Shown here: positions 1 to 6,530 of the stretch, one piece after another
How the letters are laid out: each line of letters starts with the position of its first letter
Position numbering within the stretch: position 1 is the stretch's first letter
From: Acetobacteraceae bacterium
GTDB lineage: Bacteria > Pseudomonadota > Alphaproteobacteria > Acetobacterales > Acetobacteraceae
Reading direction: 5' to 3'
DNA length: 9,564 bases
Assembly: GCA_003164305.1 (NCBI GenBank)
Contig: PLSZ01000089.1
Location: 1,747-11,310 of the forward strand
Translations under genes and position numbers: made by a program
Notes under the pieces: model-generated
What the model was told of the DNA's origin: nothing
Databases searched by the model: none
What the model saw: the letters and a program-made list of their open reading frames with translations, nothing else

Positions 1-267
1 CTGATGCCGAGCCACATGCTGTGGGAAGTGCGTCCGCGCGGCGTCGATAAGGGCCACGCTGTCGCCAGCCTGATGCGGCGGCCGCCGTTTCTGGGCCGCG
101 TGCCGGTGTTCATCGGCGACGATGTCACCGACAAGGACGGCATACGCGTCGCCCGCGCCATGGGCGGCGCCGGGTTGTGGGTGCCGGATGACTTCGGAGA
201 TGCCGCCGGCGTGCGCGCATGGCTCCGCGAAACCGCGGCCAACGGCGAATGGGGGACACTGCGATGA
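1..267 (+). CDS. otsB: Trehalose-6-phosphate phosphatase, C-terminal part (5' end outside window)
   Basis: This is the last 88 codons of a HAD-superfamily phosphatase, open to the left edge of the window. OtsB removes phosphate from trehalose 6-phosphate to give trehalose, the second step of the OtsA/OtsB route, in the cytoplasm. The visible part has the family's RPRGVDKGHAV stretch, with the cap/core-return lysine, followed by HAD motif IV as GDDVTDKDGI. The paired aspartates there bind magnesium, and GGAGLWV follows as in OtsB proteins. The catalytic motif I lies outside the window, so integrity cannot be judged. Its TGA stop overlaps the ATG of the next gene (ATGA), which implies translational coupling. 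The family call is firm; the exact substrate is inferred from the close match to OtsB C-terminal motifs. Confidence 0.88.
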   Translation: MMPSHMLWEVRPRGVDKGHAVASLMRRPPFLGRVPVFIGDDVTDKDGIRVARAMGGAGLWVPDDFGDAAGVRAWLRETAANGEWGTLR

Positions 268-979
268 AGCTGAAGGATTTCCGGGTCCTGACATTCGATT
301 GTTAGGTACCTTGATCGATTGGGAGAGCGGTATCCTGTGCGCGCTCCGCCCTTTGGCGCATCGCGCCGCCATCACGCTGGATGGTGAGGCGATTCTGACC
401 CAGTTCGCGACGCTTGAATCCGCGCGACAGGCGGCCACGCCGGGTCTGCGCTACGCCGAGCTGCTGAGCGTCGTGCATGGGCGGCTCGCGCGGGCCTGGA
501 ACGTGGCGGAAGACCCCGCGGAAAACGAGCGGTTTGGTGCCTCGATCGGCGACTGGCCGGCGTTTTCGGATATGGTGGCCGCGCTGACTTCGTTGCAACG
601 GCGGTATCGCCTGGTCATCCTGTCCAACGTCGACCGGCTCAGTTTCCACGCCACGCTTCCCCGACTAGGCGTCACGTTCGACGCGATTTACACCGCGCAG
701 GACGTGGGGTCGTATAAACCGGATCCGCGGAATTTCGCGTATTTGATCGAACGGCTGGCCGAGGACGGGTTCCAGAAGTCCGACGTTTTGCATGTCGCGC
801 AGAGCCTGTTCCACGATCACGCGCCGGCCAACGCGATCGGACTGGCCTCGGCATGGATCGATCGCCGGCATGGCGCCACGGGATGGGGTGCGACGCCGCC
901 GCCGCCGCCGGGCGCGCGCTACGATTTTTGCTTCAGGAGCCTGGCGGAACTGGCGGCGGCGGTCGAGGCGGAGGGCTGA
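264..979 (+). pseudogene. Type II haloacid dehalogenase-like HAD hydrolase, frameshifted by a one-base deletion at 303-305
   Basis: The gene starts at ATG 264, overlapping the otsB stop, with GGGGGA upstream as ribosome binding site. It reads MKLKDFRVLTFDC and then meets TAG at 303-305. Adding one base after position 304 restores the HAD motif I as DCYGTLIDWE, nucleophile Asp12, and opens the frame to 979 (238 aa, normal for the family). The rest is well conserved: motif II SNVD with Ser121, motif III GSYKPDP with Lys152, then the LHVAQSLFHDHAPA segment seen in (S)-2-haloacid dehalogenase-like proteins of this branch. Such enzymes hydrolyse 2-haloalkanoates, but many relatives act on other substrates. 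As written, only a 13-residue peptide would be made. The clean remainder suggests either a very recent mutation or an assembly indel. The 3' end overlaps the convergent GFA gene by 47 bp and includes a CCG-repeat-coded proline run (about 893-910). Confidence 0.85.
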
Positions 980-1379
980 CTTCGTCGAGCGCTTTGACGC
1001 CGTCCGGCACCGGCACCCAGCCCTGCGCGCTTTTCATCCAGACAAAATAGTCAGGCCGTAGCCAGTGCGTGTCGTCCAGCGTGCCCGGTTTCAGCACCAG
1101 CATGTCGTGGGCATAACCCGGAATATGATAGATGCGCACGCCGCATTCCGGGCAGAACACGCCGGTGTTTTCGTTGCCGCTGTCGGCGATGCGGGTGAAA
1201 CGCTTCGTCGTCCCGGTCACCGTCAGGCTGTCCTGCTTCACCAGCATCGACATGCCGAAGGCGCTACCCGATTGGCGCTGGCATTCCTTGCAGTGGCAGG
1301 CGACGAGGCGGACTGGTTCCGCTGTCAGAACATAACGAACGGACCCGCATTGGCAGCCACCAGAGTAAGGCGCGGACAT
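933..1379 (-). CDS. GFA family zinc protein (glutathione-dependent formaldehyde-activating enzyme/CENP-V fold)
   Basis: This encodes 148 aa, typical of the GFA family. Zinc ligands are visible as CQC at residues 9-11 (GGCQCGSVRY), CHCKEC at 28-33 and CPEC at 76-79, the standard seven-cysteine pattern. The founding member was reported to speed addition of glutathione to formaldehyde, but most paralogs have no proven substrate, so only the fold and zinc binding are safe. The start ATG at 1379 lies 5 bp after the stop of the upstream FAH gene, so it is probably the last gene of the minus-strand operon; no strong Shine-Dalgarno is seen. The C-terminal tail (about residues 135-148) is almost all proline, glycine and serine and is encoded by the strand opposite the end of the dehalogenase-like gene. 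That tail is probably not part of the fold. Confidence 0.88.
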   Translation of the reverse strand: MSAPYSGGCQCGSVRYVLTAEPVRLVACHCKECQRQSGSAFGMSMLVKQDSLTVTGTTKRFTRIADSGNENTGVFCPECGVRIYHIPGYAHDMLVLKPGTLDDTHWLRPDYFVWMKSAQGWVPVPDGVKALDEVSPPPRPPPPVPPGS

Positions 1380-1384
1380 GGCGG

Positions 1385-2557
1385 CTACAACAAACCGCGC
1401 GACGCCAGGTTACGCATCAGCGCGGCGACGCCGAATGTCCAGGGCTCACACTGGTCCGTTGGCATGATCCGGTTGACCAGGGCCCCGAGTTTTGGCGCGG
1501 CGATGGTGACGGTGTCGCCGGTCTTGTGGGTGAAGCCCTGACCTTTGGTGTCACGGTCCTCCACCGGTGCGAACATGGTGCCCAGAAACAGCACCGCGCC
1601 GTCGGGATAGCGATGATGCGCGTTCACCATCTGCGCCACGAGATCGGCCGGGTCGCGGCTGATCTTCGCGATCGAGGACGAGCCTTCCAGGACGTACTGA
1701 TCCAACCCCTCGACCCGCAATGTCACCGTCGTCGTGCGAATATCATCCAAAGTGAACGCATCGTCGAACAGGCGAACGAACGGCCCGATCGCGCACGACG
1801 CGTTGTTGTCCTTCGCCTTGCTGAGCAACAGCGCCGATCGGCCCTCGACATCCCGCAGATTGACGTCGTTGCCGAGCGTGGCGCCGACGATCCGGCCGGT
1901 GGACGCCACGACCAGCACAACTTCCGGTTCCGGATTGTTCCAGGAGGAGACCGGATGCACGCCGGCGTCCATGAACGTGCCTACGGCCGCCATCGGCTGG
2001 GCCTTGGTGAAGATCTCCGCGTCCGGTCCAATGCCGACCTCGAGATACTGGCTCCAGGCGTTCTGCTCGATCAGCACCTGTTTCAGATGCGCGGCTTCCG
2101 GCGAGCCTGGCTTCAACTTCGCCAGATCATCGCCCACGAGGCGGGTGACCTCGGCGCGGATCGCGGCGGCGGCGGTCAGGTCGCCCCGCGCGCGTTCCTC
2201 GATCACGCGTTCCAGCATGGAAATCGCGAAGGTGACACCCGCCGCCTTGATCGCCTGCAGGTCGATTGGCGCCAGCAACCATGGCTTGCGTTTATCACGC
2301 GTTTCGGGCGGCGTGTTGGCCAGCAACGCCGCCACGGAGCCAACCGCGTCACCCTGGGCTTTGCGCGCCAGGCCCGCGGGATCGGCGCTCTCGCACAGAT
2401 CGCGCATGGTCGGGCACGCGGCGGTGATATCGAATACGGTACTATTACGGATCGCGACCACGGATGGGCCGATATCGGGCCGCCAGACCCGCCCCACCAG
2501 CGTGGCGATCGCGGCGTCTTCCGGCAAAGCGGCGCGCGCCGCTTCTTCGACGTCCAT
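1385..2557 (-). CDS. Fumarylacetoacetate hydrolase family protein, long (about 390 aa) type
   Basis: This protein has the FAH fold in its C-terminal two-thirds. Metal ligands appear as WNNPEPEV (Glu210, Glu212) and GNDVNLRDVEGR (Asp231), and LGTMFAPVEDRD (about 325-336) stands where shorter relatives have GTPxGVG. The N-terminal 100 or so residues are an extra domain typical of the 380-400-aa group (COG3970 type). FAH enzymes hydrolyse or decarboxylate beta-diketo acids or hydrate 2-oxo acids in a Mg-dependent way; which one applies here is unknown. I chose ATG 2557, two bases after the stop of the NHL gene (TGACAATG), with AGGAAGG ten bases upstream. A GTG at 2563 is in frame, overlaps that stop and has four-base spacing, so it is an alternative. 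The frame stays open far upstream of 2557, but that part is the shadow of the NHL gene. Likely translationally coupled. Confidence 0.87.
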   Translation of the reverse strand: MDVEEAARAALPEDAAIATLVGRVWRPDIGPSVVAIRNSTVFDITAACPTMRDLCESADPAGLARKAQGDAVGSVAALLANTPPETRDKRKPWLLAPIDLQAIKAAGVTFAISMLERVIEERARGDLTAAAAIRAEVTRLVGDDLAKLKPGSPEAAHLKQVLIEQNAWSQYLEVGIGPDAEIFTKAQPMAAVGTFMDAGVHPVSSWNNPEPEVVLVVASTGRIVGATLGNDVNLRDVEGRSALLLSKAKDNNASCAIGPFVRLFDDAFTLDDIRTTTVTLRVEGLDQYVLEGSSSIAKISRDPADLVAQMVNAHHRYPDGAVLFLGTMFAPVEDRDTKGQGFTHKTGDTVTIAAPKLGALVNRIMPTDQCEPWTFGVAALMRNLASRGLL

Positions 2558-2559
2558 TG

Positions 2560-3516
2560 TCACGAAACCTTCCTGAATTTCCGCAGCGACCGCAAATTCT
2601 CCGGCATCGGATCGTTCGGAAACAGTTGCGGCCATTGCGTCCACGACACTTCGCCGACGTAGATATCGCCGCGGCTGTCCACACAGAGCCCGTGCGGCGC
2701 CATGAACTGATCGACGCCAAGCCCGGCACACAAACCGCCGAGACGCGCCAGGCGTTTGCCGGTGTTGTCCACGATGGTCACGCGCGGTCCTAAATTCGGC
2801 GCGTCGCGGTTCACCCGTTGCACCGGTCCCAGTTCGCCAATGTAACAAATCGGACATTTGCCGGTGGGCATGAAGATGCCGCAGGGGCGATGCAGGTTGT
2901 TCCACTGCGTTTCGTACTTGCCGTTGCCGTCGAACACCTGCACACGGTGGTTTTCCCGGTCCGCGACATAAACCCAGCCGTCGGCGTCGCAGGTGATGTT
3001 GTGCGCGATGTTGAACTCGCCCGGGTCGGTGCCGGATCCGCCCCAGGAAAGGATCAACCGTCCGTCCGGCGAGTATTTGTGCACGCGCGCGTTGCCATAG
3101 CCGTCCGACACATACACATCGCCGTTCGGCGCCATCGCGGTGTGCGTACAACGATGGAATGGCTCGCCGCTCATGTAAGGCGCGGGCTTGCCGGACGTGC
3201 CAAGCGTCAGCAGGATTTTTCCCTCAAGCGTGCATTGCCGCACCGTGTGATCGCCGTCGTCAGTCAGCCACAAGGTTTCATCGGGCGCGACGAAGACGCC
3301 ATGTGCGCGAGGATACAAACCTTCGCCCCAGGCGCGCAGGAAATTGCCGTCCTGGTCGAACACGATCATCGGATGCTCGCCGCGATTGAAGACGTAAACG
3401 TTGTCGTTATGATCGACGCCGACGCCGCCAATTTCCTTGAACGACCACCCGGGCGGCAGCCTGGCCCAATCGTCCACGGGTTCGTACGTGTAGTCGCCAC
3501 TACCGAGGGTGACCAT
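2560..3516 (-). CDS. NHL-repeat beta-propeller protein, peptidyl-alpha-hydroxyglycine amidating lyase-like
   Basis: The 318-aa product is built almost entirely of NHL/SMP-30-type blades. Repeats of the form G-V-x-D-x-D/N-x-x-Y/V-V-x-D/N are visible near residues 31-65, 71-107, 125-160, 171-207, 212-260 and 272-318, enough for a six-bladed propeller. Histidines at blade entries (His72 in RAHGVF, His172 in IAHNIT, His275 in APHGLC) sit in positions that bind zinc in the lyase half of peptidylglycine amidating enzyme, and databases usually give this name to bacterial homologs. No peptide-amidation role is shown for such proteins. There is no signal peptide, so it should be cytoplasmic. ATG 3516 is supported by GGAGGA at 3525-3530 with eight-base spacing. 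It lies 24 bp after the lyase gene and abuts the FAH gene, so it is co-expressed with both. A lactonase-like role on a sugar or keto acid lactone is an alternative. Confidence 0.85.
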   Translation of the reverse strand: MVTLGSGDYTYEPVDDWARLPPGWSFKEIGGVGVDHNDNVYVFNRGEHPMIVFDQDGNFLRAWGEGLYPRAHGVFVAPDETLWLTDDGDHTVRQCTLEGKILLTLGTSGKPAPYMSGEPFHRCTHTAMAPNGDVYVSDGYGNARVHKYSPDGRLILSWGGSGTDPGEFNIAHNITCDADGWVYVADRENHRVQVFDGNGKYETQWNNLHRPCGIFMPTGKCPICYIGELGPVQRVNRDAPNLGPRVTIVDNTGKRLARLGGLCAGLGVDQFMAPHGLCVDSRGDIYVGEVSWTQWPQLFPNDPMPENLRSLRKFRKVS

Positions 3517-3540
3517 GGATGACGTCCTCCGAACTTTTGT

Positions 3541-4422
3541 TTATTCCGCCGCGCGCCTGGTGTCCGGTTCGCGGAACTTCGTGCGAAACGCATCCCATTC
3601 GACCGCGCCGACACGGTTGAACGCGGCGCGGACCGTCATTCCGTCGCGCGGCACGGGATGAATATGCGTTTCCTTCAGCGCCGCCAAAGCCGCGTCGCAG
3701 GCGCCGATCGCGGCCTTCAACAATAAACCCGGAACGATCGCGAGTTTGAAGCCCATCGCTTCGGCGTCACGCAAATCAATTGACGGAGTCTTGCCGCCCC
3801 AGACCACATTTAACAGACAAGGTCCCTTCACCAGCTTCGGCACGGCGGCGATTTCCTCCAGCGATTGCGGCGCCTCGACGAATGCCATGTCGGCCCCGGC
3901 GTCCAGCGCGGCGTTGGCGCGGGCGATCGCCTCCTCGAAGCCGGCCATCGCGCGACTATCCGTCCGCGCGATAATCAGAAACTCCGCGTCGCGCCGGCTG
4001 GCGGCGGCGGCACGGATTTTCGCCAGCCAGTCCTCCCGCGGCACGATTTCCTTATCATCGAGGTGGCCGCAGCGCTTTGGTGAAACCTGATCCTCGATAT
4101 GAATGCCCGCGACACCGGCGCGCTCATAGTCTTGCACGGTGCGCACGACATTGAGTTCGTTGCCATATCCGGTGTCGGCGTCGGCGATGACCGGAACATC
4201 GACCGCGCGCGCCATGCGTGCCGCGTTGGCGACCATTTCGGTCTCGGTGAGCAGGCCGAAATCCGGGTAGCCGTGCGAAACGGAGGTGCCGGCGCCGGTC
4301 ATGTAGACCGCCGGGAATCCCGCCTGCGCCACCAACATCGCGGTCAGGCCGTCATAGGCGCCTGGCGCGATCACCATCCCCGGCGCGCGCAACAATGTCC
4401 GTAGTTTTCCTGTCTGGGTCAT
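3541..4422 (-). CDS. Isocitrate lyase/PEP mutase family lyase (2-methylisocitrate lyase-like)
   Basis: The 293-aa product has the phosphoenolpyruvate mutase/isocitrate lyase barrel and the family signatures: substrate and metal loop DADTGYGN at 81-88, IEDQ at 109-112, KRCGH at 116-120 with the catalytic Cys118, and ARTDS at 152-156. The KRCGH cysteine points to C-C bond lyase activity on a 2-hydroxy di- or tricarboxylate (2-methylisocitrate, dimethylmalate or similar) rather than phosphonate chemistry. Length agrees with 2-methylisocitrate lyase-type enzymes. Databases often label this group carboxyvinyl-carboxyphosphonate phosphorylmutase, which would be misleading here. The start is firm: ATG at 4422 with GGAGGTG at 4428-4434. 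It is the first gene of the minus-strand operon, its start only about 25 bp from the palindromic element, so its leader or promoter must touch that element. Exact substrate unknown; no citrate-synthase partner is in view to suggest the methylcitrate cycle. Confidence 0.9.
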   Translation of the reverse strand: MTQTGKLRTLLRAPGMVIAPGAYDGLTAMLVAQAGFPAVYMTGAGTSVSHGYPDFGLLTETEMVANAARMARAVDVPVIADADTGYGNELNVVRTVQDYERAGVAGIHIEDQVSPKRCGHLDDKEIVPREDWLAKIRAAAASRRDAEFLIIARTDSRAMAGFEEAIARANAALDAGADMAFVEAPQSLEEIAAVPKLVKGPCLLNVVWGGKTPSIDLRDAEAMGFKLAIVPGLLLKAAIGACDAALAALKETHIHPVPRDGMTVRAAFNRVGAVEWDAFRTKFREPDTRRAAE

Positions 4423-4677
4423 CCTGGCACCTCCGCGCGGATGCTAGGCCCGGTCCGGCGGGGAGGGCAATTGGGTGAGGGAGGAAGCGCCGGGGTTTCA
4501 CCCCGGACCCCGACCAGGGCTCTGCCCTGGACCCGCCAGAGGGCTATCGCCCTTGGTGGGGTCCAGGGGCAAAGCGCCTGGCGGGTTCGAAGGGCGGAGC
4601 CCTCGCGCTTCCTCCTCACCCGATTGCCCTCGCGCCGGAGCGGGCTTATCAACCCGGGGAAATGACAGGAGACCGAC
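4423..4677. promoter_or_regulatory. Divergent intergenic region carrying the leaders of both catabolic operons
   Basis: Two operons start outward from this 255-bp gap, at 4422 on the minus strand and 4678 on the plus strand. Both flanks hold strong ribosome binding sites (GGAGGTG at 4428-4434 read on the minus strand; AGGAGA at 4667-4672 on the plus strand). Apart from these, nearly all the space is the palindromic element. I could not pick out convincing -35/-10 boxes; the sequence is strongly GC-rich. Promoters must therefore lie inside or at the edges of the element, or within neighbouring coding sequence. No regulator gene is present in the window to match an operator. Confidence 0.45.
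4448..4645. repeat. Nested palindromic element, about 198 bp, with long terminal inverted arms
   Basis: Left arm 4448-4490 and right arm 4605-4645 are reverse complements apart from a few mismatches and bulges; the best core is AGGGCAAT-T/C-GGGTGAGG(G)AGGAAGCGC (4464-4490 against 4605-4630). Between the arms are compact hairpins: CCGGGG/CCCCGG (4490-4506), CCAGGGC/GCCCTGG (4514-4530, perfect 7 bp with a 3-base loop), AGGGC/GCCCT (4540-4553), CCAGG/CCTGG (4563-4581) and AGGGC/GCCCT (4591-4603). It fills the divergent intergenic space, leaving about 25 bp on the left and 32 bp on the right. No coding frame in it resembles a protein. From memory, similar GC-rich hairpin runs are scattered between genes in Rhodospirillales genomes, so a dispersed non-autonomous repeat is the first guess; a structured leader RNA or bidirectional terminator is an alternative. 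No clear target duplication is visible. Confidence 0.75.
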
Positions 4678-5511
4678 ATGAAACTGCTGAGCTTTCGCCG
4701 GCCCGATGGGTCGGCCAGTTGGGGCATCGCGAAGGCCGAGGGCGTCATCGATCTGGGCGCGCGCGCGCCGGGTCTGAAGCATGCGCTCTGGGCCACGACG
4801 TCGCTGGCGGAGGAGGCCTCACGGCACGCGGACTTTCATATTGAAGACGTGACGTATCTACCGCCGATTCCGGATCCCGAGAAAATCCTGTGCGTGGGTC
4901 TGAACTATTTGTCGCACATCAAGGAAGGGGGACGGGAGCCGCCGGAGAAGCCGATCATTTTCACGCGCTACCCGAACTCTCAGGTCGGCCACGGCGAAAA
5001 GATGGTGCGACCGAAAGCATCGATCACGTTCGATTATGAGGGCGAACTGGCGGTGATCATCGGGCGCCGCTGCCGTCACGTGGCGAAAGCGGACTGGGAG
5101 AGCGTGGTCGCGGGCTATTCCTGTTACAACGACGGCTCGATCCGCGAATGGCAGCGTCATTCCAGCCAGTTCATTCCGGGTAAGAACTTTTATAAGTCCG
5201 GCGCGTTCGGCCCCTGGATCGTGACGCCCGAGGAAATGGGCGATCCCACCAAGGCGCATCTGATGACCCGCCTGAACGGCGTCGAGCAGCAGCATGCCAC
5301 GGTGGACGATCTGTGCTTCGACATTCCGACGCTGATTGAATATTGCTCGACGTTCACACAGCTTGAGGCCGGCGACGTGATCGTCACCGGAACCACCGGC
5401 GGCGTCGGCGCGTATCAGAAGCCACCGCTGTGGATGAAGCCCGGGGACACGATCGAAGTGGAGATCAGCAACGTCGGCGTGCTGCGCAATCCGATTGTCC
5501 AGGAGGAGTAG
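4678..5511 (+). CDS. Fumarylacetoacetate hydrolase family protein, short (277 aa) type
   Basis: The protein has the usual FAH layout: an N-terminal small domain to about residue 62, then KILCVGLNYLSHIKE (69-83) entering the catalytic barrel, with His80 in the mobile lid region. Metal ligands are DYEGELAV (Glu121, Glu123) and YNDGS (Asp152), with Lys169 in GKNFYKSGAFGPW. The oxyanion loop is GTTGGVG at 238-244 where most relatives have GTPAGVG. Members hydrolyse acylpyruvates, decarboxylate oxaloacetate-like acids or hydrate 2-oxo-pentenoates, so the reaction is not decided. ATG 4678 has AGGAGA five bases upstream. It is the first gene of the plus-strand operon, nine bases before the dehydrogenase start. 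It is clearly a different subfamily from the long FAH protein at 1385-2557, so the two are not recent duplicates. Confidence 0.9.
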   Translation: MKLLSFRRPDGSASWGIAKAEGVIDLGARAPGLKHALWATTSLAEEASRHADFHIEDVTYLPPIPDPEKILCVGLNYLSHIKEGGREPPEKPIIFTRYPNSQVGHGEKMVRPKASITFDYEGELAVIIGRRCRHVAKADWESVVAGYSCYNDGSIREWQRHSSQFIPGKNFYKSGAFGPWIVTPEEMGDPTKAHLMTRLNGVEQQHATVDDLCFDIPTLIEYCSTFTQLEAGDVIVTGTTGGVGAYQKPPLWMKPGDTIEVEISNVGVLRNPIVQEE

Positions 5512-5519
5512 CGCGACAC

Positions 5520-6530
5520 ATGCCAGGCGCGCCTCGCATCGTCACCGTCAGCCGGCCCGTTGTGCGGCCGATTTTCGATGTGATGGAGGTGCGCCTGGCC
5601 GCCGCGGGGTATGAGGTCGTTCCGTATCGAACCTTGGACGCGTTCGGTAACGATCCGGCCGCGTTGACCCAGGCCGACGTCCTGCTGGCGGCCGGCGACA
5701 CACCGTGCCCCCGAGCGCTGATGCAAACCGCGCCGAAGTTACGCGCTGTCATTTCCCCGTTCACCGGCACCGAGGGGTTCGACGAACAAGCCGCCACCGA
5801 TCTGGGGATTTTAATCGCCAACGGCCAGACCCCGGAAAATTCCGAGAGCATGGCCGAGGCGACGATCCTGTTGATGCTTGCCTCGCTGTACGATTTGCAT
5901 GGCTCCGAGGCCGTGCTGCGCGGCGAGCGTCCGCGACCGTCCCACTCCCGCGCGTTCATGTTGCGCGACAAGACCGTTGGGTTGATCGGTTATGGCAGCA
6001 TCGCGCGCGCCGTGACCGCGCGGTTGGCCGGTTGGGGCACGCGGATATTGACGTGGTCGCGCACACCGGATCCGAACGCCGGCGTCGAATGGGTCGAACT
6101 CGACGCGTTGTTGCGCGATAGCGACGTTGTCTGCGTGCTGCTGACGTTGAACGCCGGAACGCGCGGACTGCTGGACGCGACGCGATTGCGGATGATGAAA
6201 CCCCGTGCCGTCCTGGTGAATACCGCGCGCGGCGGCATCATCGACGAAGCCGCTCTGGTCGATCTGGCGCGCGAGCGGCCCGAGATGCGCATCGCCCTCG
6301 ATACGTTCGCGATCGAACCGCTGCCGGCGGACAGCCCCTTGCGCGACCTGCCGAACACCATTTTGACGCCGCACATGCTCGGCCACACGGTGGAAAGCCA
6401 CGCCGTGCTGCCCGGTGTCGCCGTCGATGCCATCACGCGCGTTCTGGCCGGCGAACCACCGCGCTATGTGCGCAACCCCGAGGTCATTCCCGTCTGGCGC
6501 CGCCGTTGGAGCCGTCATGAAGCCGTATGA
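5520..6530 (+). CDS. NAD(P)-dependent D-isomer-specific 2-hydroxyacid dehydrogenase
   Basis: The 336-aa product carries the D-2-hydroxyacid dehydrogenase plan. The N- and C-terminal parts form the catalytic domain, and residues about 100-290 form the Rossmann domain with VGLIGYGSIA (GxGxxA at 157-162). The catalytic trio is present: Arg237 in NTARGG, Glu266 in FAIEPLP and His285 in LTPHMLGH. It would interconvert a 2-oxo acid and a (R)-2-hydroxy acid in the cytoplasm. After the Rossmann beta-2 strand the sequence is TWSRTPD with no acidic residue at the usual NAD site, and the serine-arginine pair hints at NADP(H); this is an inference. I chose ATG 5520, nine bases after the FAH stop, because the protein then begins like its family; the AGGAGGAG at the FAH end (5501-5508) gives a rather distant ribosome site. 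The frame upstream of 5520 is FAH shadow. It overlaps the next gene by 14 bp. Confidence 0.9.
   Translation: MPGAPRIVTVSRPVVRPIFDVMEVRLAAAGYEVVPYRTLDAFGNDPAALTQADVLLAAGDTPCPRALMQTAPKLRAVISPFTGTEGFDEQAATDLGILIANGQTPENSESMAEATILLMLASLYDLHGSEAVLRGERPRPSHSRAFMLRDKTVGLIGYGSIARAVTARLAGWGTRILTWSRTPDPNAGVEWVELDALLRDSDVVCVLLTLNAGTRGLLDATRLRMMKPRAVLVNTARGGIIDEAALVDLARERPEMRIALDTFAIEPLPADSPLRDLPNTILTPHMLGHTVESHAVLPGVAVDAITRVLAGEPPRYVRNPEVIPVWRRRWSRHEAV

Noticed and set aside
1526..2662. Plus-strand open frame of 378 codons
   Set aside because: It is antisense to the FAH gene, has Arg/His/Gln-rich composition typical of high-GC shadows, and shows no family motif.
2558..3151. Long minus-strand open frame that extends the FAH gene by nearly 200 codons upstream
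   Set aside because: It lies out of frame within the well-supported NHL gene, is Arg-rich and low-complexity, and the FAH family homology and coupled ribosome site begin at 2557.
2818..3522. Plus-strand open frame of 234 codons opposite the NHL gene
   Set aside because: Antisense shadow; the minus-strand frame has clear NHL repeats and a strong ribosome site.
4440..4650. Intact insertion sequence or TA-flanked MITE
   Set aside because: No transposase frame is present. A TA dinucleotide lies near each outer end of the arms, but that is too little to call a target duplication.
4419..4796. Open frames on both strands across the palindromic region
   Set aside because: They are simple translations of GC-rich hairpins (RGSPG-type composition) with no homology, and they run into real genes.
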